Assembly: GCF_000696095.1 (NCBI RefSeq)
Contig: NZ_BAYX01000003.1
Coordinates: 372,001 to 436,000, forward strand
Direction: 5' to 3'
DNA from: Rhizobium rhizogenes NBRC 13257
GTDB lineage: Bacteria; Pseudomonadota; Alphaproteobacteria; Rhizobiales; Rhizobiaceae
Length of the DNA stretch: 64,000 bases
Part shown: positions 35,455 to 44,567 of the stretch, one piece after another
Layout of the letters: each line of letters starts with the position of its first letter
Position numbering within the stretch: position 1 is the first letter of the stretch
Notes under the pieces: generated by a model
Told to the model about the DNA's origin: nothing
What the model saw: the letters and a program-made list of their open reading frames with translations, nothing else
Database searches by the model: none
Made by a program: the position numbers and the translations under genes

Positions 35455-35679
35455 TCAGCGATTCACGTCTTCCTTACCGGAGTGACCTGGCACGCCATCT
35501 CCGCCGCCATTGCCAAACCCATTGTTGCCATTACCCGACTTGGCGATAGCCCCTGAAGTCATTGTAGTGGAGAGCAGGAAGGTCAAAACGGGCGGTGCCA
35601 AAGCGGCGTACTTTCCGCAACCTTCGACGAACTCGCGCCGGCTTGGGCCAACTTTTTCTCTTTGATCTTCTCTGTCCAT
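35455..35679 (-). CDS. small Tat-signal, Gly/Asn-rich peptide; candidate substrate of the PqqD-HprK protein
   Basis: A 74-residue protein with a clear twin-arginine signal: SRREFV at 13-18, then a hydrophobic run YAALAPPVLTFLLSTTM and an AIA site at 44-46. The expected mature peptide is residues 47-74, 28 residues, rich in Gly and Asn (GNGNNGFGNGGGDGVPGHSG, then KEDVNR). It has Ser at 48 and 67. The ribosome binding site is very strong (GGGGAGG six bases before the ATG). The kinase-like gene follows at 11 bases. I know no function for it; it may be a modified, exported peptide or a small exported metal-binding protein. Confidence 0.8.
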   Translation of the reverse strand: MDREDQREKVGPSRREFVEGCGKYAALAPPVLTFLLSTTMTSGAIAKSGNGNNGFGNGGGDGVPGHSGKEDVNR

Positions 35680-35699
35680 AAAAACCTCCCCAAAACACG

Positions 35700-35723
35700 C
35701 GGGATGAAAGTATTTTCATCCCG
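35700..35723. promoter_or_regulatory. perfect inverted repeat in the leader of the Tat-peptide gene
   Basis: CGGGATGAAA and TTTCATCCCG, ten bases each, are separated by a four-base loop. In the transcript this would form a hairpin that ends about nine bases before the ribosome binding site. It could be an operator, an attenuator or a 5' stabilising hairpin. Confidence 0.65.
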
Positions 35724-36261
35724 TCTGAGCATAATTTATTCCTTGCAGGCAGTTTAATAAACGAGACTTACCACAATAAGTATACTGACACAGTATGTAG
35801 TTTCGTGCAATATCGCAATAAACATGTCCGTAACGGATTTAGAATATTAAACAATCGGCTTATTATGATTATAATTTCAGATATATTCTGAAGTGGAACG
35901 TAATTATGTTTCATAATGTCTTGTTAAAAGCCAAGATCATTATTTGAATGCAGATTCATGGCCAAATATTCCGAAGAATAATTAGTTATACAGACAGTCG
36001 CAGCGCATCCCTGGCATCTGGTGAGCTATGGATGAGCAGACCTAGCTTTGTGAAACAACTGACCACTTAGCGAATGGCGAAGGATCTTAGATCAGCAATT
36101 GCGAAAATGGACGCGGCTGCAAGTTTCCGGATGCACGGCTAACGACTCGCCACGCGTAAGCCCTTAAAAAAGAAGCACAATAGCAGAGCGGTCGACATGG
36201 ACCGATTATATCACGAACGTGCAATGCGGCCCGATAGGGCGTTCTTTAAGGGGGAAATAAG
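35724..36261. other. AT-rich non-coding stretch
   Basis: About 540 bases visibly richer in A and T than the genes on either side. No open frame has a ribosome binding site until 36262. It should carry the promoter of the Tat-peptide operon. I see no FNR/FixK box in it. Confidence 0.55.
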
Positions 36262-36483
36262 ATGGTATCTACTCGTTCGACAATACAGATCAGCAAGCCT
36301 CAACATTCTGCTAATGACGCGTATCGCGCAGTTGAGCGCGAGGAAGTGCTTGCTGTGGCTTTTCGAGATTTCGTGCATGCGACGCTTGTTGCAGGTTGGA
36401 AGGAGCCCGAGGTCGCGTTGACTTTGGCCGACATCGCCGACGACTACGTGATGGCTCTCGCCGGAAGGGTTACAGAAATCTAG
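36262..36483 (+). CDS. hypothetical protein
   Basis: A 73-residue acidic, mostly helical protein with the segments ANDAYRAVEREEVLAVAFRD and EPEVALTLADIADDYVMALA. It has no membrane segment and no known motif that I can name. AAGGGGG seven bases before the ATG supports it as a real gene over a competing overlapping frame. Its neighbours are the peptide cluster and a VOC-family gene, so context says little. Confidence 0.6.
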   Translation: MVSTRSTIQISKPQHSANDAYRAVEREEVLAVAFRDFVHATLVAGWKEPEVALTLADIADDYVMALAGRVTEI

Positions 36484-36672
36484 TGATGCGTGAGCGTCCG
36501 CGCGCCAGAGTGGTGAGCGCAAGCGGATGCCGGTAACTCTTCGGCCAAGCCGCCGGCGGCGCCACTCGACAAGAAGGTGGCTCGCCGGCGGCATGACTTT
36601 TATCGGATAGCGGCCAAGTTCGTCGCAAGGCCTTGTTCTATCCAGGATTGCCGTACGAAGAAGGACAATACG

Positions 36673-37137
36673 ATGAAGATCAGACAACATCTCTGGTTTC
36701 GACGCGATATGGAATCTGCGATCGAACTCTACACGTCGTTAATCCCAGGCTCCTCGATCGGCTGGATTTCGAACATTCCTGCCGACAACCCGAACGGGCC
36801 GGCCGGCTGCGTAAAAGTAGCGGGAATCACCCTTTGCAATCATTCTTACATGGCATTCGAAGCGGGGCCACTCGCACCGTTCGATCATGACTCCTCAATA
36901 ACCGTCTTGTGTGAGACGCAGGCGGAGATTGAGAGCCTGTATGATACGTTGAAGGAGGGTGCCTCGACGGAGCAGGGCGGCATTTTGCAAGACCGCTGGG
37001 GCTTGCGCTGGAAAATCCTGCCTAGGCAGCTTGGCGATCGTGTACCGGCACCAGCCAAGACTGAGCATGTAGGCGAGGACCAACTCCATAAGGCGAAGTT
37101 CGATATCGCTGGGTTGGAAGCGACGGCAAAAGGCTGA
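36673..37137 (+). CDS. VOC-superfamily protein (glyoxalase/PhnB-like)
   Basis: A 154-residue protein of the PhnB-like VOC group: LWFRRDMESAIELYTSLIPG at the start, then NSTITVLCETQAEI-like SSITVLCETQAEIESLYDTL and QDRWGLRWKILPRQL, the second half of the paired beta-alpha-beta folds. Such proteins often bind a divalent metal, but the reaction is unknown for this group. AAGGA precedes ATG 36673, so the longer upstream frame is not used. Convergent with the STAS gene that follows. Confidence 0.88.
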   Translation: MKIRQHLWFRRDMESAIELYTSLIPGSSIGWISNIPADNPNGPAGCVKVAGITLCNHSYMAFEAGPLAPFDHDSSITVLCETQAEIESLYDTLKEGASTEQGGILQDRWGLRWKILPRQLGDRVPAPAKTEHVGEDQLHKAKFDIAGLEATAKG

Positions 37138-37165
37138 ACACCGCTTATGCGACGCTCGCAGCACC

Positions 37166-37504
37166 TCACGTCAGTCGCAGATCCAGGCTCGGGTGCAATT
37201 TCTTCAGATTCGGCAGTGATTTCATCTGCCAGGGGACCTGTGAGGAGCCGCGCACCGTCAGATGGAGATGCGGATGCTTGCGCGCCTCGATCGTGAGCTT
37301 GGCAAGCAGATTGATACCGGACGAATTCAAGAATTGCAGGCCGGTCAGATCGAAAACAGCCTTGCCACTCTTATCTTCAAGCGCTTTCATAGCCAGATTG
37401 TAAATCGGCGCATAGGCGTCAGGCCCCGCCAATCGCATGGTTCCATCAAAATAAACGGCAGTGCCTTCGGACCAAACGCGGAACGCTTCTTCTCTGATTT
37501 CCAT
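37166..37504 (-). CDS. STAS-like regulator of a partner-switching module
   Basis: A 112-residue small protein. [20 protein letters not shown] has the STAS pattern in which a serine (SSG) is phosphorylated by a partner kinase and released by a SpoIIE-type phosphatase. It is the last gene of a six-gene operon; upstream are an ATPase-fold protein (the likely kinase) and a SpoIIE-type phosphatase. It would carry the output of the switch to an unknown target. Confidence 0.8.
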   Translation of the reverse strand: MEIREEAFRVWSEGTAVYFDGTMRLAGPDAYAPIYNLAMKALEDKSGKAVFDLTGLQFLNSSGINLLAKLTIEARKHPHLHLTVRGSSQVPWQMKSLPNLKKLHPSLDLRLT

Positions 37505-37522
37505 GGCATTTCTCCCGCGGGT

Positions 37523-38077
37523 TTAGGACAGCGCAATTGCCATCGCAGCGTAAGTCTCAAGTTTCGTTCGTTTATGCGGACCGTCATCCTCGAAGCGCCA
37601 GGCGAGATGCGCTTGGTAGTCGCTCATGAGGGTCAATAATCCCAAACCAGACGTGTTGCCGCTTGCAGCAACACTTGCTTCGATCTGCTGAATGAGGAGT
37701 TCGCCCGGATCTCCTGTCGTCACACCCGACAGGAAGCGTTGAAATCTCACTGCCGTTTCCTCATCGACAAAGTTCGATACTCGCATTCTAAAGCTGTCGG
37801 TTTCCACCAGTGCCTCGATGACGATGTCGCCTTGCGTGCGAAACTTAATAGCATTCTCGATTAGCTCGTTCGTCAGATAACCAATATCATGCCTGACTAC
37901 TTTATATCGCTGTATCGAAAGTCGACAGCTGAGTGCGATCATCTCCGCAATGAAATCTGATGTTATGGCAGAATGCTTCCAGGCAAGATGGAGCGGCCCG
38001 TCGAGGAGACGAAGCCGTAGCGCGTGGCTCGTGTCGAATGAGACAAGATGCTCTCTGCCGTAAAGTACAGTTGTCAT
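37523..38077 (-). CDS. ATPase-fold protein (anti-sigma-factor-kinase-like)
   Basis: A 184-residue protein of the GHKL fold: N-box YLTNELIENAIKF near 70-82, then strands and the G-box-like NTSGLGLLTLMSDY. The N and E of the N-box are kept, so it may phosphorylate the STAS protein whose gene follows 18 bases later. It stands four bases after the SpoIIE-type gene. This is the type of pair known from cyanobacterial slr1658/slr1659 and related Sia systems. Confidence 0.8.
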   Translation of the reverse strand: MTTVLYGREHLVSFDTSHALRLRLLDGPLHLAWKHSAITSDFIAEMIALSCRLSIQRYKVVRHDIGYLTNELIENAIKFRTQGDIVIEALVETDSFRMRVSNFVDEETAVRFQRFLSGVTTGDPGELLIQQIEASVAASGNTSGLGLLTLMSDYQAHLAWRFEDDGPHKRTKLETYAAMAIALS

Positions 38078-38081
38078 GCTC

Positions 38082-40442
38082 TCACCTGTGCTTCATCACG
38101 ACGAGCGTAATGTCATCGTGTATTTTTTGTGTGCTGATATAGCCCATCAGATGATCGAGAATCCCTTTCAGCACTTCTTCCGAGGTTCCGCCGTGCAGGC
38201 GTCGCGCATCTTCGCAAAGCCGTTCGAAACCAAATAACTCGCCGCTGGGATTTTCTGCCTCGGTGACACCGTCGGTGTGCAGAACGATCATATCACCCTT
38301 CTGAAAGGATATTTCCCGGGTCTCGATGAATGGTGATATGTCGGGCTCAAGACCGACAGGAAGGCCGAGATCGCCAGTATCGATACGCTCTAGCTCGCCG
38401 TTCCGGCGAACGACGATCATGTCCTCATGCTGGCCTGATACCGTTAAGCGTTCGCCATCGTAATCGAGAAAGGACAATGTCAGATGTTTATCGGTCTCCG
38501 TCCGCTCGATGTTCTTGAAGATCGCGCGGTTAAGGTCGGTCAGGAATTTCGCAGGGGTCATCTCGCCGGTCTCCTGCAGGGCACGGGCGATTGACTGTAC
38601 CATGAGCATGAGCACGCCGCTCTCCAGCCCATGGCCTGTCACATCTCCGATACCTATCTTCAGATTGTTCCCGTTCTGCAAAACATCATAGTAGTCTCCG
38701 CCGACCTCATCGGCGGGGCGCATATAGGCGGCAATCTCCAAATGCTCGATTGCCATAAGCTCTTTAGCGCGCGGAAGGACCATGAGCTGTATTTGCCGCG
38801 CTACGTCCAATTCGGCACCAAGACGCGAGTTTTCGCTCTTCAGCTGACCATTGAGGACGGAGATCTCTTCCTTGGCCGCTTCGATCTCCGTAGTGCGCTC
38901 TACGACCAGTTTCTCAAGATTTTCAGTGTGGAAGCTGATCTCTTCCGCCATGCGGTTAAATGCGAAGCCCGCTTCAGCGACTTCATCCTTGGTTGGAATA
39001 TCGACCCTTACAGAGTAATCCTTTGCCTGTATTCGTTTTGCGGCATCTGCCAACGCGCTGATGCCGCTCGTGATGCGCTTCGAGGCGGCAAACACAGCAG
39101 CCGTGACGATCATAAGTGACACGAGAACCGCGAGGATCTGATAGAGCAAGATGCGGTTGGTAGCGCGCGATATCTGGTCTTTGGCGGCTATCAGCGATGC
39201 ATAGATCTCGCGCTCCGGCACGACGATGCCGAGTGACATGACCTCGCGCTGGACAGGGCCATTGACCCAGAGATTGGTCGGACGCAACTGTTTCACCACA
39301 ACAAGGTAGGGAACATCTTCACCTTGCTCGTTAAGCGAAATGTGTTGGATGGCGCCATCGGCGTCGAGCGGCAAGGTCGAAATGGCCTTTTGCGTGCTGT
39401 TACGCAGAGAGCGGTCAAGACCGGTCACGCCCTTGTTGGCTAAATCACTCGCTGAGCGAAGGCCGATGATCTTTTCACCAACGGGATTGATGGCAACAAC
39501 GTTTCCATTCGACATGGTCAAAAAACCGAAGCCGCTTTGGGCGACTTTCACGTTCTCAACGATCTCGGCGAGCTGATTGAGGGTAATATCAGCCCCCGCC
39601 GCGCCTGCCACGTTATGTCGATCGGCTGTCCAAAGTGGATGGAAGAAACTGACGATCTGTTTTCCTGTGATCGCGTCGGTATAGGGAGCGGTCTGCGTGA
39701 TATCGTCGGCAACCGGTCGGGACGTGGGATTCAAGGCCCATTGCTGCCAGGATTCGTAGAGGCCGGGAAAGAAGAAATTCCAGAAGTCCGCACTGTTGTG
39801 GCCGGGATAGAGCCGATCGAATGTTTGCGCTTGCGCCGTGTATGGCGCAGTCCTGAAAAGCGGGCGCTCTTTCGGGCCGATATAGTACATCTGCAGCTTC
39901 GATGCGCCGTTATTGAGGAGAGACGGGGCAACAAGATCAAGCACAGCGCTCGTATCGATATCCGCCTGGACTTGCGGCAAGGGATGGTGGTCCTTGTCCA
40001 GCAAATAGCCCCACACGCTGACGACTGAAGGGGATCCGGGAAGATTTTGCGCCCATTGGCCGGTCGTGTCGTACGTTACGGTCACGGCGCCCGGGGAGGC
40101 CTTCGCCATAGCCGCACCTATGTCATTGTTCCGGGTCGGTTGATCGATCTGCCCCTGAAGCACACCTGTCAGTGCCTTAACGTCGGAGTGGACTTGATCG
40201 AGCAACAGAGCGACCTGGGAGGCGGTAGAGTTCGTGTAGGAGCGAATGTAGTCTTGGCTCGCTTTTTCGAGGCCTTCGCCGACCTCAGCGGTGGCATTGC
40301 GAGAAAGACGCTGAACGTTCCAAAGCGCCAGCCCCCCGCTGACAAGCAGGTCGAAGAGGACTGCTCCCCCGACCACGATCAGAAACTTGGCTCGAAACGA
40401 GCGCAGGCCGAGCCTTTGTTCTGTGATGGGCGACCACATCAT
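38082..40442 (-). CDS. membrane SpoIIE/PP2C-type phosphatase with sensor and HAMP domains
   Basis: A 786-residue sensor phosphatase: membrane helix (about 17-40), a large extracytoplasmic dCache-like domain to about 430, a second helix, HAMP (ITSGISALADAAKRIQAKDY), a coiled coil with LEKLVVERTTEIEAAKEEIS and a C-terminal PP2C domain. Metal-binding motifs are intact: DEVGGDYYDVL, GDVTGHGLESG, HTDGVTEA and DDITLV. It would dephosphorylate a STAS partner in response to a periplasmic signal. ATG 40442 overlaps the previous gene by four bases; a longer frame inside that gene is not used. Confidence 0.9.
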   Translation of the reverse strand: MMWSPITEQRLGLRSFRAKFLIVVGGAVLFDLLVSGGLALWNVQRLSRNATAEVGEGLEKASQDYIRSYTNSTASQVALLLDQVHSDVKALTGVLQGQIDQPTRNNDIGAAMAKASPGAVTVTYDTTGQWAQNLPGSPSVVSVWGYLLDKDHHPLPQVQADIDTSAVLDLVAPSLLNNGASKLQMYYIGPKERPLFRTAPYTAQAQTFDRLYPGHNSADFWNFFFPGLYESWQQWALNPTSRPVADDITQTAPYTDAITGKQIVSFFHPLWTADRHNVAGAAGADITLNQLAEIVENVKVAQSGFGFLTMSNGNVVAINPVGEKIIGLRSASDLANKGVTGLDRSLRNSTQKAISTLPLDADGAIQHISLNEQGEDVPYLVVVKQLRPTNLWVNGPVQREVMSLGIVVPEREIYASLIAAKDQISRATNRILLYQILAVLVSLMIVTAAVFAASKRITSGISALADAAKRIQAKDYSVRVDIPTKDEVAEAGFAFNRMAEEISFHTENLEKLVVERTTEIEAAKEEISVLNGQLKSENSRLGAELDVARQIQLMVLPRAKELMAIEHLEIAAYMRPADEVGGDYYDVLQNGNNLKIGIGDVTGHGLESGVLMLMVQSIARALQETGEMTPAKFLTDLNRAIFKNIERTETDKHLTLSFLDYDGERLTVSGQHEDMIVVRRNGELERIDTGDLGLPVGLEPDISPFIETREISFQKGDMIVLHTDGVTEAENPSGELFGFERLCEDARRLHGGTSEEVLKGILDHLMGYISTQKIHDDITLVVMKHR

Positions 40443-41614
40443 AGCGGCTTCTGCCCTGATGCTGCCCAAATGGGCCAGCCGGCATAACCTCTTGGATGAA
40501 GAGCGGCGAAAATATGATCTGCGAAGCCCTGTTTGAAACGCTTGATGAACGCGGGTGAATCGCCCCGTTTGACCGCCATTTCGTCGGCGTAGACGTTTTG
40601 CCACGCCGCAATGATGTCAGCAAATTCCTGAGGGTCGCCATCGAGATTGGTCACCATGAAACTTTCCAATTTGACGGCCGTGAAGCCGGCATCCAGCAAC
40701 ATGCGACGGCCCTTTGGGCCCATTTCGACGTCCATGTCGAAATATTCGAAGAGCTTCGCGACCTCGTTGTATGTCCACTGGATGGTGTCAGCTCGTGGTT
40801 CGCCGAGACAATGAGAATTCTTCTCGTTGGTAATGTAGACCCTGCCGCCCGGTTTGCATATCCGATAGAGCTCTCGTAGCAACACATCCGGACGGTCGAA
40901 GATTTGCAGCGAGTGACGGCATGTCACAAAATCGAATTGATTGCTTTCGAACAGCATCTGCGATGCGTCGCCATAGGTGTATTCGATGTCTTGCACATCG
41001 AAATCTTCTGCCACCGTGCGTGCGTAGTCGAGACTTAACATGGAATGGTCGAGGGCAACGATTCTCGATGGCCGGAATTCCTTTCTTAACAGCATCGCGA
41101 AATCGCCTATGCCGCAGCAAATGTCGGCAATGATCATGCCTTCACGAAGCCCGTGACGCGGTAGGATCTCTCGCTCATGTCGCCAGGTCATCTTGGTTTG
41201 CGTCCTGAGGATCGGGATGAAGCTCTGGTTCTCAACGAATGTCTGACCGGGATAAAAAGCCGAGTCGTAGATCTCGACTGCAATATTCGGTGAAAGGTCG
41301 CTTAAGTGGTGAAACAACCGCGATGCCCATGCAACGACGCTTGAGGCGATCACCACAAGCTTAAGCTCCGGCCGCGAGCGGGAGGCATCGACCAATACGT
41401 GCGTTAAAGCGCGAAAAGCCGTATTGTTCATATGGGTCACACGCTTGAGATTGATGTAGAAAACGCCCTTGACGGTCTCGATTCCGTTTCTCAGCAACGC
41501 GAGGTCGTCGGCAAGCTCGGCCACAGAGTGTGGTCTGAGCACCCCCGCGAAAGAGAACTCCTGATTGTTGATGTCGAACCGTGCCGTGAAGCCGGCGGAA
41601 ATATCCTGGCTCAA
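40439..41614 (-). CDS. STAS-like domain fused to a SAM-dependent methyltransferase
   Basis: A 391-residue fusion. Residues 1-120 resemble the STAS-like fold of slr1659-type regulators (VFYINLKRVTHMNNTAFRAL), and from about 150 a class I methyltransferase follows with the SAM motif IIADICCGIGD (motif I, 162-171), FDFVTCRHSLQIF and the YRICKPGGRVYITNE (motif III). A partner-switching domain joined to a methyltransferase would let the switch control a methylation reaction; the substrate is unknown. It overlaps both neighbours by four bases. Confidence 0.85.
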   Translation of the reverse strand: MSQDISAGFTARFDINNQEFSFAGVLRPHSVAELADDLALLRNGIETVKGVFYINLKRVTHMNNTAFRALTHVLVDASRSRPELKLVVIASSVVAWASRLFHHLSDLSPNIAVEIYDSAFYPGQTFVENQSFIPILRTQTKMTWRHEREILPRHGLREGMIIADICCGIGDFAMLLRKEFRPSRIVALDHSMLSLDYARTVAEDFDVQDIEYTYGDASQMLFESNQFDFVTCRHSLQIFDRPDVLLRELYRICKPGGRVYITNEKNSHCLGEPRADTIQWTYNEVAKLFEYFDMDVEMGPKGRRMLLDAGFTAVKLESFMVTNLDGDPQEFADIIAAWQNVYADEMAVKRGDSPAFIKRFKQGFADHIFAALHPRGYAGWPIWAASGQKPL

Positions 41615-42126
41615 TTAAGTAGCCTCTCGAGCGGCAGATCGACAATAAAGGTCAGGGCGCTAGTGCCCAGATCCCTGGCTTTTATGTCTGCATCGTAATT
41701 AACCGCCAGGCCGAACAAGATCGCTCGATCGGCGGGCGCTGCATCATTGGCAATGACATCGAGATAGCTTGCAAGCGCCTGCTCGCCTTGTAGTTCCTGA
41801 ACGATTTCATGGTAGAATCGGCGCTTCTGGGGCGAACACGGAAAGGTCAGCTCTATGCGCTCCGTTTCGCGGTAGCGATAGAACCGGTAAACGAATTCGC
41901 CATCGTACTCATTCGAATGAAACGACATTTCCAAAAGCTCGTTGAGAGCCGATGAAAGCAGATTTGCGTGTCGGATGGGATCGCGGCGGTCATGGCTGAC
42001 CATTCGGGCGACATAATTGGAGCATTGATCGCAATGCAACCAGTCCGCGGTAAAGGCGGCCATATTCATTTTCAGATCGAGGAGTGGCTCGAACCCAATA
42101 TCCGTTGGCGTCTCTTTTATGTTCAA
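41611..42126 (-). CDS. degenerate ATPase-fold protein of the partner-switching operon
   Basis: A 171-residue protein similar in length and start (LSSALNELLEMSFHSNE) to GHKL proteins, but the N-box Asn that binds magnesium is changed and the G-box glycines are not found; the end reads RDLGTSALTFIVDLPLERLL. It may be a non-catalytic anchor or antagonist for the STAS-methyltransferase fusion that follows with a four-base overlap. It is not the same as the complete ATPase-fold protein at 37523. Confidence 0.7.
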   Translation of the reverse strand: MNIKETPTDIGFEPLLDLKMNMAAFTADWLHCDQCSNYVARMVSHDRRDPIRHANLLSSALNELLEMSFHSNEYDGEFVYRFYRYRETERIELTFPCSPQKRRFYHEIVQELQGEQALASYLDVIANDAAPADRAILFGLAVNYDADIKARDLGTSALTFIVDLPLERLLN

Positions 42127-42161
42127 TCGAGATCTCCTTGAGGAAATGGCCTTGCAAACGG

Positions 42162-43865
42162 TCAGGGTCCAGCGCGAACCCCGTCGAAGGAAACAGTTGG
42201 GTGTGTGCGGCTCCTTTGCGCTATGAAGTCGGCCAATCGGTCAGCGCCCATCGGTGGGCTGAGAAAATAGCCTTGCAAACGGTCGCAGCCCTCGCTCTGG
42301 AGCCACGTAGCTTGTTGCGCTGTCTCCACGCCCTCGGCCGTGACGCGCATATCCAGGCCGTGCGCCAAGGCAATGACGGAGCGGACAATGGTTTGGCTTT
42401 TGCCATCCCTCAGGAGATCCTTTATAAAATACTTGTCGATCTTGATGTTATCGAACGGAAAATTCTTGAGGTAGCTCAAGGACGAATACTCGGTCCCAAA
42501 ATCATCGAGTGAAATCTGGATGCCGAGCACGTTGAGCGTGTTCAGCGTATCGAGATTGTTGATGGTGCGTTCCAGCAAGACGCTTTCGGTGATCTCAAGT
42601 TCCAGACGTTCGGAGGGGAACCCGACAACATCGAGCGTTTGCGCGACGCGGTCGGTAAAGCCCGGCGTCAGAAATTCGGCTGGCGACAGATTGACGGCTA
42701 CGGTGTAGTGCACCGGCCATGTAAGCGCTTCGCGGCACGCTTGCTCAAGTATCCATTCGCCGATCTCGCTCATCAAACCATCGGCCTCTGCCATCGGGAT
42801 AAAGGCTATTGGCGGAATGATCCCCAAACTGGGATGTCGCCAGCGCAATAGTGCCTCAAAGCCGACGACCGTAAACGGCGGCTCCACCAATGGCTGATAC
42901 TCGAGGAAGAATTCATCGCGCTGGAGTGCCACACGTAAACTGCGTCGCAACAGTTCCCTTTGCTCCAACACCACAAGCATGCCTGGATCGAACGTTCGTG
43001 CCCGTCGGCGCCCATCCTTCTTGGCGGCATAGAGGGCGACGTCGGCAGCTTTCATCAACTGCTCCCCCTCATTACCGTCACGAGGTGCAATTGCTACCCC
43101 GATGCTTGCGCCGACGAACAGCGAGATGCCGTCAACGACGAACGGCTTCTTGAATTCGGCAACCAATGCCTCTGCCAGTCTTTCGGCCTCCATTGGCTGC
43201 TGCGCGGCGACCTGGATGATGGCGAACTCATCGCCGGCGAGACGGTATGCCACTTCATCGTGAGCAAGGGTTCGGCTTATCCTTTCGGCAGCAAGCCGAA
43301 GCACGATGTCACCGGCACCATGCCCCATGGTATCGTTGACGGGTTTGAAGTCGTCCAGATCGATCTGCATCAGCGCGAGACCTGCTTCGTCACCGGTCGG
43401 CAGAAGCCTGTCCAGCTCCTGGCTAAATTGGCGGCGATTGGGCAACCCAGTTAGAACGTCATGCGTGGCCTGATGGAGGAGCCGTGCCCGCTCCTGGTCT
43501 TCGGGTAATGTCGCTCTGTTGGTGCCGCTGCTGTCGATTTCGATAACAGCAAGACCGTCTCGAGTATGGAATAGCAGCAAATCTTGGCCTGCGGACATCG
43601 AGGGGTTGAGCCGTACACGTCGCGAATGCCCGGTATCGACCACGAACTGAACCAAGTCCGCGAACGCGGGATTTGCCAAAGAGGGATAGATCTCCCACAA
43701 CGTCATGGCCGTCAGGGAAGCAGTGCCTGTCCGGTCCTTGAGCTCCTCCGAGCAGTCAATAAGCTTGAAATCCAGGCCCCAGAGCGAGAACAGCGCCTCA
43801 GGACGATCGTCAAATTCAGACTTTTGTGGAACCAGCAGCGGCCAATTCGCACGGTTTTCGGGCAT
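42162..43865 (-). CDS. PAS-GGDEF-EAL protein, degenerate GGDEF (AGDEF) with intact EAL
   Basis: A 567-residue cytoplasmic protein: PAS-like domain (about 15-115), GGDEF (about 128-290) and EAL (about 300-555). The GGDEF active loop reads RLAGDEF, with Ala at 210. EALLRW at 337-342, ITESVLLE and IDKYFIKDL keep the phosphodiesterase motifs, so it should break down c-di-GMP and may still bind GTP or make some c-di-GMP. It is the first gene of the six-gene operon, 35 bases from the next gene, with GGAGGAG before the ATG. The likely role is to tie partner switching to c-di-GMP levels. Confidence 0.9.
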   Translation of the reverse strand: MPENRANWPLLVPQKSEFDDRPEALFSLWGLDFKLIDCSEELKDRTGTASLTAMTLWEIYPSLANPAFADLVQFVVDTGHSRRVRLNPSMSAGQDLLLFHTRDGLAVIEIDSSGTNRATLPEDQERARLLHQATHDVLTGLPNRRQFSQELDRLLPTGDEAGLALMQIDLDDFKPVNDTMGHGAGDIVLRLAAERISRTLAHDEVAYRLAGDEFAIIQVAAQQPMEAERLAEALVAEFKKPFVVDGISLFVGASIGVAIAPRDGNEGEQLMKAADVALYAAKKDGRRRARTFDPGMLVVLEQRELLRRSLRVALQRDEFFLEYQPLVEPPFTVVGFEALLRWRHPSLGIIPPIAFIPMAEADGLMSEIGEWILEQACREALTWPVHYTVAVNLSPAEFLTPGFTDRVAQTLDVVGFPSERLELEITESVLLERTINNLDTLNTLNVLGIQISLDDFGTEYSSLSYLKNFPFDNIKIDKYFIKDLLRDGKSQTIVRSVIALAHGLDMRVTAEGVETAQQATWLQSEGCDRLQGYFLSPPMGADRLADFIAQRSRTHPTVSFDGVRAGP

Positions 43866-44567
43866 GGGGCTAGTCTCCTCCCAACCTCAGCAGCCTATGT
43901 CGTATCAGAGCCTACGCGTCTTGTTGCAATCACAGCGAACGCGCCATTGCGCGTTTATTACTTTACACATGAGCGGCGCCTCATTCTCAATCAATATATT
44001 ACAGGATGTTTGATTAGAAAATAGCCAATAAATGCGGCCACATATACTGCCAAAGGTTCGTTGCTCCGGAAGACGGACTGAGCATCATCATCGAAATATC
44101 CCTCAACGGTCCACTGCGACTTTTCAGACCCGGTCGGAACGGCGCTCCAATCTATAAAGTCTATAGTCTATGAAGGTGGGAGGGCGGCAACCTGTTGCTG
44201 CCTAGGCCTCTGCCAGGAAAGGCAAGCATTTTGTTCAAGAGGGGCTGGCATTTGCGGACGTCGCTGGATTTCGGCGGGACCACATGAGGCTTGCCAAGCT
44301 TGTCTTCCTTGGTCTCTGCGAGGTCGGTCCGCCCCGCACACCAAAGCCTATCTGGGCGGCATATCTCGTTCAACGTGTCAGTGTGTTCTGACATTGAAAT
44401 GCAGCAAGATCCTGGATGTGCTGGAAGATGCCACAATCTCGGGAGGAAATTGCCTGGACATTAACCGGCAGCAGGGAGATACTTGAACTGTAGCCCGCTG
44501 TTAGCCGGAGTCGAAATGCCGCTAACGCGGCGAGCGTATTTGAGGGCCGGGCTCTGGAGAGGCCACA
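43866..44567. other. intergenic region before a CuxR-like gene
   Basis: About 700 bases between the divergent GGDEF/EAL and AraC-type genes. It contains short open frames on both strands (for example 44161-44436 minus) but none has a ribosome binding site or recognisable product. It should hold the promoters of both operons. Confidence 0.5.
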
